A stretch of DNA of 31,954 nucleotides, taken from CAZALT01 sp964485515 (lineage in GTDB: Bacteria > Actinomycetota > Acidimicrobiia > Acidimicrobiales > Acidimicrobilacustridaceae). The stretch lies in assembly GCA_964485515.1 (NCBI GenBank), contig CAZALT010000017.1, positions 1 through 31,954 of the forward strand. Reading direction: 5' to 3'. Below are positions 6,717-15,146 of this stretch, one piece after another (position 1 is the first letter of the stretch; the number at the start of each line of letters is the position of its first letter). The position numbers and the translations under genes were made by a program. Under the pieces are notes generated by a model. The model was not told the origin of the DNA. It saw only the letters and a list, made by a program, of their open reading frames with translations, and searched no databases.

Positions 6717-9700
6717 TCAGTCGAAGAGATCCAGGACGAGGCCCCGTTCGACCGTTGGGCTCGGCGGCGCTGGTTGCCGGGGAATGGTGAGGACCTCACG
6801 GCGGGCGAGCGCTTCGGCTCGTTCTCGGGAGTCGCGAGTGGCGGTCGGGAGATCGCCGGGCTGGGTCCGGTCGACGCCGTAGCGGTGCCGGTCGAGGATG
6901 AGGGCGCCGCGCTTCCAGGTCTCCCGGTGGATGGGATCGGTGGGTACGGCGCCGAGGTGGTGGAGATGGTACGCGCTCGGCTCGTACGCAACCTGCTCGA
7001 GGTGGTCCCGGAGGACGGCGTCGATCTGCCCGTCGATGGCTTCGAGCATGGCCGTTTCGTGCGCGCGGTCAACGAAGAACTGCTCGCGCTCGGCTTGATC
7101 GCTGCGGGCGTGGTCGACCTCGCTGGCGAGTCGGTCGAGGCTGTCGGAGAGCGTTCCGATCTCGGTGCGGAGATCCCGCATCTCAGACCGGACGCCAGGC
7201 CCGCGGAGCTTGCGGTCGGCGAGCTCGTTGTAGCGGTAAACGAACGGCTCGATGTCGGCCTCGAGTTGCGTGCGACGCTGGTCGAGGGCGTCGAGATCGA
7301 GGCTTCGGTCCGGTGGGCACTGGGCGAGGACGTTGCGGAGGCGGTGGTGTTCGGTGGCGAGTTCGTCGAAGGACCAGGTGGCCAGCGGCGTGCCGGTGTC
7401 AATGGCGAGGCGCTTGTCGTTCTGGTTGTGCAGCGCGGCTTGGACGACGTCGACGGGTTCGACGGTCGCAGTGGGCGGGCCGTGCGTGGTCGAGTCATCG
7501 GCCGGGGTGGCACCGACCAGGTAGAGGTGGTTCGAGAGGCGGCCGCGGCTGAGCGCCACATAGCCGCGTTCGCGGAACAGTTCGTCGGTGCCGAGGACGA
7601 GGCCTCGGTCGACGGTGGCGCCTTGGGCTTTGTGGATGGTCGTGGCGTAGCCGTGGGCGATGTGGCCGTCATCGAGGTAGCCCCTGGGCAACACGACGTG
7701 GCGGTCGGCGACGCCGACGGTGATGGTCCCGGCATCGGGGTCGACGTTGGTGATCGTGGCCCGGGTGCCGTTGTGCACACCGAGGCGGCGGTTGTTGCGC
7801 AGGCAGACGATCTGGTCGCCGGCTTGGTAGGGACGTTCGTCGAGGACGAGTTCGGGGCCGGCGACCTGTCCGGCGCGCAGCAGGTAGGCCCGGGCGCGTC
7901 CGTTGAGGTCATCGACGTCGTCTCGCCGGAACGCGGTCATCGCAACGGTGTCGCCGACGACTCGGTGGGCCCACCACTCGGCGACCATGGCCTGGCGGAC
8001 CTCGATGGCGTTCGGCGCGGTCACGATGCGCCCGTTGTCGCGGTAGGCACCGAACGCTGTGTCGACGTCGCCGCAGCGAAGCTCCTCGAGCGCGTCACGT
8101 TCCCACTCGGCGCGTTGCCGGCGGTTCTCAATCAGCTCGATCGGCTCGATCCGGTGGGCGAGCCCGTGGAGGAGTCCTCCGGCATCGATCTCGGGGAGCT
8201 GGTGGGGGTCGCCGACGAGCACGACCTTGGCGCCGGCATGGTCAGCGGCGTCGAGGATGGGCGCGAGGTTGCGGGTGCCGGCCATACCGGCCTCGTCGAC
8301 GACGATCACGGTAGTGTCGTCGAGCACGACCCGGTGTGCCGCGAGGTCGATCTGCAGCATCGCCAGGGTGCGTGACGGAATCCCGGCGGTGGCTTGGAGC
8401 TCTTGGCCGGCGATGCCCGCCAGCGCTGCGCCGATCACCCGGTGTCCGCTTGCCTCCCACGCTTCGCGTGCTGCGTCGAGGGTGAAGGTCTTGCCGGTTC
8501 CTGCGGCGGCGGTGACGATGTCGATGCCGTTCCCGCTCGAGCACAGCCTGCGGACCATCTCGGTCTGTTCAGCCGACATGGTCGGCCGTCGGGCCACGAC
8601 CTCGGCGAGGACGTCGGCGGGTACGACGGCACGGTTCTGGTCGAGGCGGGTGGTGGCGATGTCGACGAGGTGGCGTTCGATGCCGACGAGCTCGACGGTG
8701 GACCATCGGGTCTCGTTCATGGCCGCGGCGATGATCTTGCCGTCCTTGCGGCGAATCGAGTTCGAGCCCAACAGGCCCGGTCCTTCGCTGCCGACGAGCC
8801 GCACGATCTCGGGGCGGGCCAGGACCCGGTCGGCCATGTCCTCGATCTGGCCGACCTGTGCCCCGTCGGGGAGCCGTTGCGCGATCGCCTTCAGGATGTC
8901 GCGCCGGTCGAAGCTCGACGCTCGCTTGGTGAGTCCGTCCTCGCCGAGGAGGTCGGCGGTGATGACACCGAGATCGATGTCGGGCAGGACGGAGGTTCGC
9001 CGGTTGAGGCAGGCATCGACGGTGATTGGGTTCCAGCCGATCTCGGCGGCCTTCTGGTCCCAAACCGCGGTCATCGAGTCGGGAGCGGTGGTCTTGTCCT
9101 TGTCCGGCCGAGTCTCGAGTGTGGCGATCTCCGCGGCACGAGCCGAGCGGAACCCGACCTCGTCGAGATGTTCCTCGATCTCCTTGCGGCGATCAGAGAA
9201 GTGGTCCAGCACCGCCTTGTCGATGCCGACCAGATCGGCGATGCCGTTCTTCACGGGCTCCCACTCGACGCCGAGCCGCACGGTGAGCTCCTCTCGAAGC
9301 TGTGCCTCGTAGAGGTACCCGGCGGTGGCGCTGTACAGGTACAGCCAGCGGGCATCGAGGGTCCGCCAGGCCCCGTCGACGCCTTCGGCCATGTTCGCCA
9401 CCAGGACGTGGGTGTGGAGGTGGGGGTCGCCGGTGCGGCTCGTGCGATGCCGAAACGCGGCGGCGACCAGACCCGACACCTCGATCTGGTTGGCGCCGCC
9501 CTTGCCGGTGCGGGACCGGATCGCCTCGCGTTCGATGTAGTCGAGCGCGGCGTCGACTCCTGCCTCATGGGCCTCGATGACTTCGGCCGCCGTGTCAGCA
9601 TCGCCGAACATGGCGAGAAGCGACACGGACTTCGGCGCGCGGAACGTCAGGTCGAGTCCGGTGACCTCACGACCGGGGAAGGCGCCGAGCTGGTCGTCGG

Positions 9701-9899
9701 TGGCTGGATGGTTGCCGGCCCATACGGCGTGCAGGTCGTCCGCGGTGACCTCACCGGTGAGCCCGAGGTCGGTCGCTGACCGACCGACCCAACGACCGGG
9801 CGCTTCGCCCACGCCCCGGTAGTACTCGTCGACGCCGTCGGCGACGGCGTCGAGGTAGTAGCCCTCACCGGCGTGCTTGATCTTGCCGATCGACAACAT
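6717..9899 (-). CDS. MobF-family conjugative relaxase/helicase (TrwC/TraA-like)
   Basis: A 1060-residue protein. ATG 9899 was chosen over GTG 9902 because GAGGAGGA is better spaced from it. The N-terminus has paired tyrosines (near 15-16 and 26-27) and the three-His HUH metal motif in GDPHLHTHVLVAN (about residues 158-169): the relaxase domain that nicks oriT and stays bound to the 5' end. A RecD/TraA-like helicase follows, with Walker A AAGTGKT near residue 467, Walker B-type VIVVDEAGMAG near 535, and ERGYVALSRG near the end of the helicase. The C-terminal 250 residues are helical. No type IV secretion genes are visible, so the element is probably mobilized by a helper. Confidence 0.93.
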   Translation of the reverse strand: MLSIGKIKHAGEGYYLDAVADGVDEYYRGVGEAPGRWVGRSATDLGLTGEVTADDLHAVWAGNHPATDDQLGAFPGREVTGLDLTFRAPKSVSLLAMFGDADTAAEVIEAHEAGVDAALDYIEREAIRSRTGKGGANQIEVSGLVAAAFRHRTSRTGDPHLHTHVLVANMAEGVDGAWRTLDARWLYLYSATAGYLYEAQLREELTVRLGVEWEPVKNGIADLVGIDKAVLDHFSDRRKEIEEHLDEVGFRSARAAEIATLETRPDKDKTTAPDSMTAVWDQKAAEIGWNPITVDACLNRRTSVLPDIDLGVITADLLGEDGLTKRASSFDRRDILKAIAQRLPDGAQVGQIEDMADRVLARPEIVRLVGSEGPGLLGSNSIRRKDGKIIAAAMNETRWSTVELVGIERHLVDIATTRLDQNRAVVPADVLAEVVARRPTMSAEQTEMVRRLCSSGNGIDIVTAAAGTGKTFTLDAAREAWEASGHRVIGAALAGIAGQELQATAGIPSRTLAMLQIDLAAHRVVLDDTTVIVVDEAGMAGTRNLAPILDAADHAGAKVVLVGDPHQLPEIDAGGLLHGLAHRIEPIELIENRRQRAEWERDALEELRCGDVDTAFGAYRDNGRIVTAPNAIEVRQAMVAEWWAHRVVGDTVAMTAFRRDDVDDLNGRARAYLLRAGQVAGPELVLDERPYQAGDQIVCLRNNRRLGVHNGTRATITNVDPDAGTITVGVADRHVVLPRGYLDDGHIAHGYATTIHKAQGATVDRGLVLGTDELFRERGYVALSRGRLSNHLYLVGATPADDSTTHGPPTATVEPVDVVQAALHNQNDKRLAIDTGTPLATWSFDELATEHHRLRNVLAQCPPDRSLDLDALDQRRTQLEADIEPFVYRYNELADRKLRGPGVRSEMRDLRTEIGTLSDSLDRLASEVDHARSDQAEREQFFVDRAHETAMLEAIDGQIDAVLRDHLEQVAYEPSAYHLHHLGAVPTDPIHRETWKRGALILDRHRYGVDRTQPGDLPTATRDSRERAEALARREVLTIPRQPAPPSPTVERGLVLDLFD

Positions 9900-9920
9900 C
9901 ACGGTCCTCCTCGGGGAACG

Positions 9921-9976
9921 GTCCCGGCCGTGTCGCAGACCGCCGGACCCGGGACCGGGACGACACGGGCGGGACG
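9921..9976. other. Candidate oriT or operator upstream of the relaxase
   Basis: The 147 bases between the relaxase and the HTH gene contain CCGTGTCG (9928-9935) and its reverse complement CGACACGG (9961-9968), separated by 25 bases holding a tandem GGGACCGGGA-like sequence. MobF relaxases usually act on inverted repeats next to their own gene. No nick consensus was recognised, so this is positional inference. Confidence 0.3.
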
Positions 9977-10046
9977 ACTCCCGGCACCGGGGTGCAAGTT
10001 CGTGCTGGCATTTGGGGTGGTCGGTGGTGGTTCATTGGTTCGTTGG

Positions 10047-10541
10047 CTATGGATTGGGGTGGCTGATGAAGGGTCGGTGCGGTGAAGGGTCGGTCGGTTC
10101 GCTGGGGTGGCGACTGGGACTGGCTGAGTCGGTCGAGGTGAGTAGGGAGAGCTGGTCCCACGGGGCACGGGCGACCGGCGGTGGTCGCTCGGAAGGGGTC
10201 GGGGCAGAGTTCTGCGACACGGTGGCGACCGACAGGCCGACCGTGTCGACGTCGATGACGTAGGAGGACCCGAGGAACCGGCCCGACTCGCCGTCGCGGT
10301 GATCGACGCGACACACGAGGTTCTCGTCGATCAGGCAACGAAGTGCTCGGGCCACGCTGTCCTTGGAGACGCCGACGAGCTCAGCCAGTGACCGACTCGA
10401 GCACACCACAGTCGGTCGAGCACCAGGCTCGATCTGCGACACGAGTACCTCCAGCACCGACCAGGTCAGCGGCCCCAGCTGCGGCCGCAGCCACCGGGCC
10501 TCGTCGACGTCGATCCGTAGCTGCCGCCGCTCAGCTGGCAC
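10047..10541 (-). CDS. Winged-HTH DNA-binding protein
   Basis: A 164-residue protein with GTG at 10541, overlapping the end of the excisionase-like gene by 11 bases, so the two are coupled. Residues about 25-100 form a winged helix: TWSVLEVLVSQI, then SSRSLAELVGVSKDSVARALRCLIDENLV and a wing ending SSYVIDVDTVGL. The last 55 residues are Pro/Ser-rich and probably disordered. Similar small HTH proteins precede relaxases in actinobacterial mobilizable elements, where they may act as replication or transfer regulators. The exact role here is unknown. An in-frame extension upstream of the GTG is Arg-rich shadow of the neighbouring gene. Confidence 0.65.
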   Translation of the reverse strand: MPAERRQLRIDVDEARWLRPQLGPLTWSVLEVLVSQIEPGARPTVVCSSRSLAELVGVSKDSVARALRCLIDENLVCRVDHRDGESGRFLGSSYVIDVDTVGLSVATVSQNSAPTPSERPPPVARAPWDQLSLLTSTDSASPSRHPSEPTDPSPHRPFISHPNP

Positions 10542-10749
10542 GAGGCTGGTCCAGCTGGGCGTCGATCCATGCCAGCAGCGCCGCCTTCGGCACCCGCAGC
10601 GAACGGCCGATCCGGATCGACGGGAGCCCCTCAGCGCCGTTCGTCCGGTGGAACGCAGCCACCTCGTCGTAGGCCCGGGATCGGCTGATCCGCAGGAGCT
10701 TCGCGGTCTCGTCGACCCGCAACATGTCGGGTAGGGATTCGATGTCCAT
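10531..10749 (-). CDS. Excisionase-like HTH protein
   Basis: A 72-residue protein with ATG 10749 and AGGAGG five bases upstream. LRVDETAKLLRISRSRAYDEV followed by IRIGRSLRVPKAALLAWI is the winged-helix layout of helix_turn_helix_17/excisionase proteins. It is first in the series excisionase, HTH, relaxase, integrase, so one promoter could switch on excision and transfer together. Confidence 0.8.
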   Translation of the reverse strand: MDIESLPDMLRVDETAKLLRISRSRAYDEVAAFHRTNGAEGLPSIRIGRSLRVPKAALLAWIDAQLDQPRAS

Positions 10750-11017
10750 GAACGCCTCCTGTGGAGATGGAGGAGAGCCGACCAGGACGGCAACGGTCTC
10801 CTACGGACCCAACGCACCCCCCTAAGCCCGCGCGTCGCCCAGATCTCGCGAAGAAATCTGGAAAATCACGCGATGGACAAGACCGGCCCGGTTGGTGCGG
10901 CACCACACGAGGCCGCGCACTCGTCGGAATCTCGCGTGGCAATCGCGGAATTTCTCGAGATGTCGGGACGATGCAGGCGCGATCCCAGCCACGATCCACG
11001 CGCCCGCGAGCGGCTCC
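10750..11017. other. Intergenic control region with inverted and direct repeats
   Basis: Upstream of the excisionase-relaxase-integrase genes. CCAGAT (10839-10844) and ATCTGG (10856-10861) form an inverted repeat around CTCGCGAAGAA. ATCTCGCG occurs at 10843-10850 and again at 10929-10936. An ATCTCG-rich stretch recurs inverted at 10946-10961. The patch is more A/T-rich than its surroundings. These look like operator sites, or possibly an origin. I found no coding sequence here. Confidence 0.4.
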
Positions 11018-11575
11018 CTAGATCTGCGGGCGGACCAGGTCGGCGAACCGCGGGACGCCGGCGTGCTCGAGGTCATCGAGCAGGTCCTGGGGCAACTTCG
11101 GCGGTCGGGTCTTCTCCGCGGCGAGTCGGGTGATCGTGTCGACGATCTCGTCCGGCAGCTCGGCGGCGATCTCGCAGAGATACGTGTCGGGGTCAGTCAC
11201 CCGCACACCCCGCTTCGCGAGCGCCTTCGGTGGGAAGTCCTTCTCGTTGTTGGTCAGGATCGTGCAGGGCTGGCGGACGACCGCTGCCGCCATGTGGGCG
11301 TGGTCGTCGGGGTCCTTGCCGGGCATCTCGGCGACGAGGTTGTCGTACTCGTGACGTTCGACCTTGCTGTCCTTGAAGAACTCCCGGACCACGGCGGTGA
11401 TCTGTGCGGCTGACTCCGGAGAACGTTTGTGCTTGCCGACGATCACGCGCTCCCATTCGTCGAGCAGGTCGTCGGTCCAGATGACCTCGTGGACGCCGTC
11501 CTCGCTGAGAGCCAGGAGCAGGTCCATCACCGAGAACGGGAACAGGACGTTGCTGTCTGCGAAGACCCGGCCCAT
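11018..11575 (-). CDS. PIN-domain ribonuclease toxin (PIN_3 type)
   Basis: A 185-residue protein with ATG 11575. VFADSNVLFPF at the N-terminus, the acidic GKDPDDHAHMAAAV and ILTNNEKDFP match the metal-binding Asp positions and fold of PIN nucleases. Its start shares one base with the stop of the preceding antitoxin gene (TGATG). It is a second toxin-antitoxin pair of the same architecture as the one at 1820-2772 and probably stabilises the integrated element. Confidence 0.82.
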   Translation of the reverse strand: MGRVFADSNVLFPFSVMDLLLALSEDGVHEVIWTDDLLDEWERVIVGKHKRSPESAAQITAVVREFFKDSKVERHEYDNLVAEMPGKDPDDHAHMAAAVVRQPCTILTNNEKDFPPKALAKRGVRVTDPDTYLCEIAAELPDEIVDTITRLAAEKTRPPKLPQDLLDDLEHAGVPRFADLVRPQI

Positions 11576-12027
11576 CAGTACGGAAGGTCGGCTTCCTCCA
11601 CGGCCGCAGCGATCCGCCGACGGCCCTCCTTGCGACGCTCACGCTTCGCTTGGAACGAAAGGACATCAGCGAGAAGCACTCGCCGGTGTCGACTGCGGGG
11701 CAACCGCTCGGATGGGATCTCGCCCTCGTCGAGCAGGCGGACGACGAACGGCCGCGACAACCCGAGCAGCTCGGCTGCCTCCGCTGGCGTGAGGCTCACC
11801 TCGGAGGGCAGCACGGTCACCGCGTGACCGTCGGCCATCTCGTCGGCCGACGCTCGCAGCACCTCGACCAGGGCGCGGGGCAGCGGCACAGCGGTGCCGT
11901 CAGGCAACTGGAGGGTGAACGAGCGACTACGGCCACGGACCGCACGAGCGACCTCGGCCGCCGATTCGCGCTCGGCCTTCTTCGGCTCGACCCGCACCGC
12001 GCTCGACAACACACTCGACCGTGCCAT
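11575..12027 (-). CDS. HTH antitoxin partner of the PIN toxin
   Basis: A 150-residue protein with ATG 12027 and AAGGAGG about seven bases upstream. Residues 75-125 hold LTPAEAAELLGLSRPFVVRLL and a wing (SRHRRVLLADVL), an excisionase/MerR-like DNA-binding domain. The preceding LPRALVEVLRASADEM resembles the equivalent helix of the antitoxin at 2365-2772. The basic tail KRERRKEGRRR precedes an acidic end. It is translationally coupled to the toxin. It probably represses the pair through the palindrome at 12060-12073. Confidence 0.78.
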   Translation of the reverse strand: MARSSVLSSAVRVEPKKAERESAAEVARAVRGRSRSFTLQLPDGTAVPLPRALVEVLRASADEMADGHAVTVLPSEVSLTPAEAAELLGLSRPFVVRLLDEGEIPSERLPRSRHRRVLLADVLSFQAKRERRKEGRRRIAAAVEEADLPY

Positions 12028-12059
12028 CCCGACACCTCCTTATCTGCAACAACCGTAAC

Positions 12060-12073
12060 CGATCTCCAGATCG
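12060..12073. promoter_or_regulatory. Palindromic operator of the second PIN/HTH module
   Basis: CGATCT-CC-AGATCG is a perfect 6+6 inverted repeat, 33 bases upstream of the antitoxin ATG and just upstream of a possible -10 box (TACGGT on the minus strand). This is the expected position of an autorepression site. Confidence 0.45.
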
Positions 12074-12144
12074 TTGCGGCGCAGATCGCGCCCACAGGCC
12101 AGCCCCGCCAGTCGTCGCGGCGCAGCCCTCGGGCCCGAAGGTGG

Positions 12145-13734
12145 TCAGCGCATGCCGAAGGCGGCTCGGAGCTTGGGGACGCGTCGGACGATGAAGTGGT
12201 CGAAGGCGATGACGGCGAGGAGGGTGAGGCCCCAGAGGGGGTAGAGCACGGCGAGGAACAGGGCGGCGATGGCGACGTTGCGTTCCATATGGGCGTCGAT
12301 GGGTCGACGCGGGATGCCGATGGTGTTGCGGCGACGGCGTCGGTTCCACATCTTGAAGGCAGTGAATACGTTCCAGAAGATGAGCAGGCACATGGCCGTG
12401 GCGATGATGCGGCTCCAGACGCCGAACTGGGTGCCCATGTGGGTCTGCACGCCGAACTCCGAGGCCCATTGGAGCTTGCCCCAGGTTTCAGGGGTGCTCT
12501 TGCCGAGGGTCTCGCCGGAGAACTGGTCGAGATAGAGCGCGCCTTGGGTGTTCATGCGGCCAGGCCAAGGGTTGAACACGACGTAGGAGCCGTAGGTGGT
12601 GGTGCCGTCGTCCGACGCGGTGTCGACGGGCGTCCAGATGGTGGAGCCGGGTTCCATCCCTTCTTCGGCTGATGCTTGGGCGATGAGGTCGAGCGATGCT
12701 TGTTCGGCCGGAGGTCCGTCGGTGCTGGCCGCCGCTTCGGTGTCGGGGCTGCTGTGGCCTTCGTGGCCTCCGCTGGTACCCGAGTCGGGCACGGCGTCAG
12801 AGCGGGTGGCCCAGGGGATGGCGTTGCCGGCTCGGTCGATGGCCCCGGGGTTGGGCACAGCCGATGGGGGTCCTTCGGCTTCCCAGAAGCTGGGTTCTTC
12901 GTTGGGGGTGATCTGGGATGCGGCGTAGGCGAAGCTGTTGCCCCACACCGCGGACCAGGGCAGCCCGGTGGAAAGGAAGAACAGGAGCAGGGCGCCGAGG
13001 ACGGTGCCGCCGATGGCGTGGAGGTCGCGCCAGCGGATCCGGCCGCCTCGGCCCCATCGAGGCTTGACGAGGGCTTTGCCGGCGTCCTTCTTGCGGGGGA
13101 GCCACAGGTAGATGCCGGTGATGGCGAGGACCATGGCCCACCCGGCGAAGATCTCGATGATGACGTCGCCGAGGGGTGCGTCGACGAAGGCCGGGCCATC
13201 GTCGATGATGCCGCCGAGCGACGGCATGGGCACGGTGATCGACTCGTTGTTGAGGTTGCCGTGGAGCCGGTTTGCCAGCCCGACGATGTCGTCGCCGTCC
13301 TTCACGCTGCCCTGGACCTGTCCGGCGTACTGGTTGACGAACACAGTGCGCGCTTCGCCATCCGCTGTGGTGATGGCGAACCAGGTGGCGTGGCTGTCGT
13401 CGATCGGTGGGGTGACCCCGGCGATCTCGGCGTCGGGGAACGCTTCAGCCACGGCGTCGCGTTGCTGATCGAGGCTGACGGTCTGCCCAGCAGGGGTGAC
13501 GGTGCGCAGGTCGCCTTGGGTCGCGTCCTGGATGGGCTGGGTGTAGAGGATCACCAACCCGGTGATGGCCAGCAGCACGAGGATTGGCGCGGCGAAGAAC
13601 CCGGCGTAGAAGTGGGTGCGCCAGAGACCCCGCCAGATCCGGCTCGCCTTGCCCGAGGGCGACGGTGAAGGATCGTCGACGTACTCAGCGTCGGTGCCAG
13701 CAGCGTCGGTATCGGGAACGGGGGCGTCGGACAT
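12145..13734 (-). CDS. PepSY-associated transmembrane protein
   Basis: A 529-residue membrane protein. ATG 13734 was preferred to TTG 13740 because a -10-like CGACCA ends seven bases before it. A membrane helix at about 43-65 (FYAGFFAAPILVLLAITGLV) is followed by an extracytoplasmic PepSY-like region. Two more helices lie near 195-215 and 240-265, and two or three at the C-terminus (ATAMCLLIFWNVF; VAIAALFLAVLYPLWGL). The second outer loop is long and contains a His-rich stretch, GGHEGHSSP. PepSY_TM/PiuB-type proteins are linked to metal or siderophore uptake. Its promoter matches those of the copper genes beside it, so a copper role is inferred. Confidence 0.85.
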   Translation of the reverse strand: MSDAPVPDTDAAGTDAEYVDDPSPSPSGKASRIWRGLWRTHFYAGFFAAPILVLLAITGLVILYTQPIQDATQGDLRTVTPAGQTVSLDQQRDAVAEAFPDAEIAGVTPPIDDSHATWFAITTADGEARTVFVNQYAGQVQGSVKDGDDIVGLANRLHGNLNNESITVPMPSLGGIIDDGPAFVDAPLGDVIIEIFAGWAMVLAITGIYLWLPRKKDAGKALVKPRWGRGGRIRWRDLHAIGGTVLGALLLFFLSTGLPWSAVWGNSFAYAASQITPNEEPSFWEAEGPPSAVPNPGAIDRAGNAIPWATRSDAVPDSGTSGGHEGHSSPDTEAAASTDGPPAEQASLDLIAQASAEEGMEPGSTIWTPVDTASDDGTTTYGSYVVFNPWPGRMNTQGALYLDQFSGETLGKSTPETWGKLQWASEFGVQTHMGTQFGVWSRIIATAMCLLIFWNVFTAFKMWNRRRRRNTIGIPRRPIDAHMERNVAIAALFLAVLYPLWGLTLLAVIAFDHFIVRRVPKLRAAFGMR

Positions 13735-13741
13735 GGGCAAG

Positions 13742-13769
13742 TGGTCGTCCGAATGCGCCCAGAAGTTCC
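13742..13769 (-). promoter_or_regulatory. ECF-type promoter of the PepSY gene
   Basis: On the minus strand GGAACT (13769-13764), 16 bases, CGACCA (13747-13742), then seven bases to ATG 13734. It has the same boxes and spacing as the promoters at 13783-13810 and 15996-16023. It predicts a leaderless transcript made by the sigma factor encoded at 14597-15127. Confidence 0.65.
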
Positions 13770-13782
13770 ACGATCTTTCTCG

Positions 13783-13810
13783 GGAACCTTTCCGGGATCG
13801 GGAACGACTG
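13783..13810 (+). promoter_or_regulatory. ECF-type promoter of the ycnI-sigma operon
   Basis: GGAACC (13783-13788), 16 bases, CGACTG (13805-13810), then seven bases to ATG 13818, so the transcript would be leaderless. It is back to back with the PepSY promoter in the 83-base divergent region. Confidence 0.65.
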
Positions 13811-13817
13811 ATGCCGT

Positions 13818-14522
13818 ATGGAACAACGCTCTCGCGCCCGCCGCGTCCTTGGCGGTGGCGCGGTCGCAGCCGCTGCCTTCGTGCTGCTCGCCGGACCGGC
13901 CTCGGCCCACATCGAACCCGACGTCAGCGCAGTCGCGGCGAACCAGCCGGCGACGGTGGGGTTCAACCTCGAGCACGGTTGCGGTGATGAGGCGACGACC
14001 AAGATCGCCGTGCAAGTCCCCGCCGAGATCACCGACGCCCAGCCGGTCGCCCTCGACGGCTGGACCACGTCGGTATCCGACCGGGTGATCACCTTCGAAG
14101 GAGGGCCACAGCCCGCCCACGAGGAGCTCACCTACTCGATCACGTTCACCGCCCCCGACCAGGAGGGCACGGTGCTGGCCTTCCCGACCATCCAGACCTG
14201 CGGCACCACAGAGCTCGCCTGGCTCGATCCGTCCGAAGACGACGACCACCCCGCTCCGACCGTCAAGGTCGTCCCGGCTGACGAAGCCGCTACCGCTGCG
14301 GCGCCCGAGGACGACGATCACGGCCACGACGAGGAGGCCACGGCAACCACGACCGCGTCGGGCGAGGACGCGTCGGCCACCGAGGCAGCCGCCGCTCCGG
14401 CCGACGAGGAGGACTCGTCGTCGACTGCGCCACTCATCATCGGCGGCGTGATCCTCGTGCTCGTCGTCGGCACGGCGATCATCATCGTGGTCACCCGCAA
14501 GCGCGCCGGCGGCGCGAGCTGA
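13818..14522 (+). CDS. YcnI-like copper-binding protein (DUF1775)
   Basis: A 234-residue secreted, membrane-anchored protein. A signal peptide (residues 1-30, ending PASA) is followed directly by His31 in HIEPDVS. An N-terminal His exposed by cleavage, with nearby acidic and Trp residues, is how YcnI-family domains bind Cu(II). Candidate partners here are Glu52 in LEHGC and Trp82 in DGW. Cys55 and a later Cys (QTCG) may form a disulfide. An acidic, Ala/Thr-rich linker with HGHDEE leads to a C-terminal helix (about 206-226) and RKR anchor. In other bacteria ycnI lies in copper-uptake operons. The sigma gene follows 74 bases downstream on the same strand. Confidence 0.85.
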   Translation: MEQRSRARRVLGGGAVAAAAFVLLAGPASAHIEPDVSAVAANQPATVGFNLEHGCGDEATTKIAVQVPAEITDAQPVALDGWTTSVSDRVITFEGGPQPAHEELTYSITFTAPDQEGTVLAFPTIQTCGTTELAWLDPSEDDDHPAPTVKVVPADEAATAAAPEDDDHGHDEEATATTTASGEDASATEAAAAPADEEDSSSTAPLIIGGVILVLVVGTAIIIVVTRKRAGGAS

Positions 14523-14596
14523 CCATCGGCACGCTCCGGCTGGCATCGAATCGCCGCCGTGCCGCCGCCAGGCCGACCTGACACGATCTATTGCCC

Positions 14597-15127
14597 ATGG
14601 ACCACCTCACCCGCCTCGCCGTCGCGGCACGCGACGACCAACGCGAGCTGAGCGGGTTCCTCTCCGAGGTCCAGACCGACGTGTGGCGGCTGTGCCGTGC
14701 GCTCGTCGATGCCGACCACGTCGACGACGTCGCCCAGGACAGCCTCATCCGGCTCATGAAGGCACTGCCCTCGTTCCGCGCTGAATCGTCGGCTCGCACG
14801 TGGGCACTGCGGATCACCCGCTACACCTGCGCCGACTGGGTGCGACAGCGCCAACGTCAACGACGCCTCGTCGGCGACCTCTCCGACCTCGCCCCACGGC
14901 AGCACCTCGCGGCCGAAAGCGGACGAGTCGACCTCGAGCTGCTGCTCGACACGCTCCCCGCCGACAACCGCGACGCGTTCGCGCTCACCCAGGTCATCGG
15001 CCTCTCCTACCTCGAGGCAGCAGAGGTGTGCGGATGCGAGGTCGGCACGATCCGCTCACGAGTCTCCCGTGCCCGGGAACGACTCGTCGATGCCCTGGCC
15101 ATCCCTTCAGCCGAGGAACACGGCTGA
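14597..15127 (+). CDS. ECF sigma factor, SigC-like
   Basis: A 176-residue ECF sigma factor with ATG 14597 (an in-frame TTG at 14591 is less likely). Region 2 includes DVAQDSLIRLMKALPSF and SARTWALRITRYTCADWV. Region 4 includes LPADNRDAFALTQVIGLSYLEAAEVCGCEVGTIRSRVSRARERL. From memory this resembles SigC of mycobacteria and corynebacteria, which controls copper-acquisition or copper-starvation genes. SigC there has no known cognate anti-sigma factor. The gene is tail to tail with a membrane anti-sigma gene, 19 bases between stops, and probably co-transcribed with ycnI. Its own upstream region has CGATCT seven bases before the ATG but no GGAAC box. Confidence 0.88.
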   Translation: MDHLTRLAVAARDDQRELSGFLSEVQTDVWRLCRALVDADHVDDVAQDSLIRLMKALPSFRAESSARTWALRITRYTCADWVRQRQRQRRLVGDLSDLAPRQHLAAESGRVDLELLLDTLPADNRDAFALTQVIGLSYLEAAEVCGCEVGTIRSRVSRARERLVDALAIPSAEEHG

Positions 15128-15146
15128 ACCATCGTTCGGCACCCGG

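Noticed and set aside
6629..7912. Long N-terminal extension of integrase 2
   Set aside because: Ser/Thr/Pro-rich out-of-frame reading of the relaxase gene; the integrase has its own ATG and Shine-Dalgarno sequence.
6483..8375. Long plus-strand open frame opposite the relaxase
   Set aside because: Mirror frame of a well-supported gene in high-GC DNA, with Val/Asp/Gly-biased composition and no motifs.
14562..14589. The shared ECF promoter directly upstream of the sigma gene
   Set aside because: CGATCT is at the right place, but the -35 position reads CCGCCG, not GGAAC; expression via the ycnI promoter or a different promoter is likelier.
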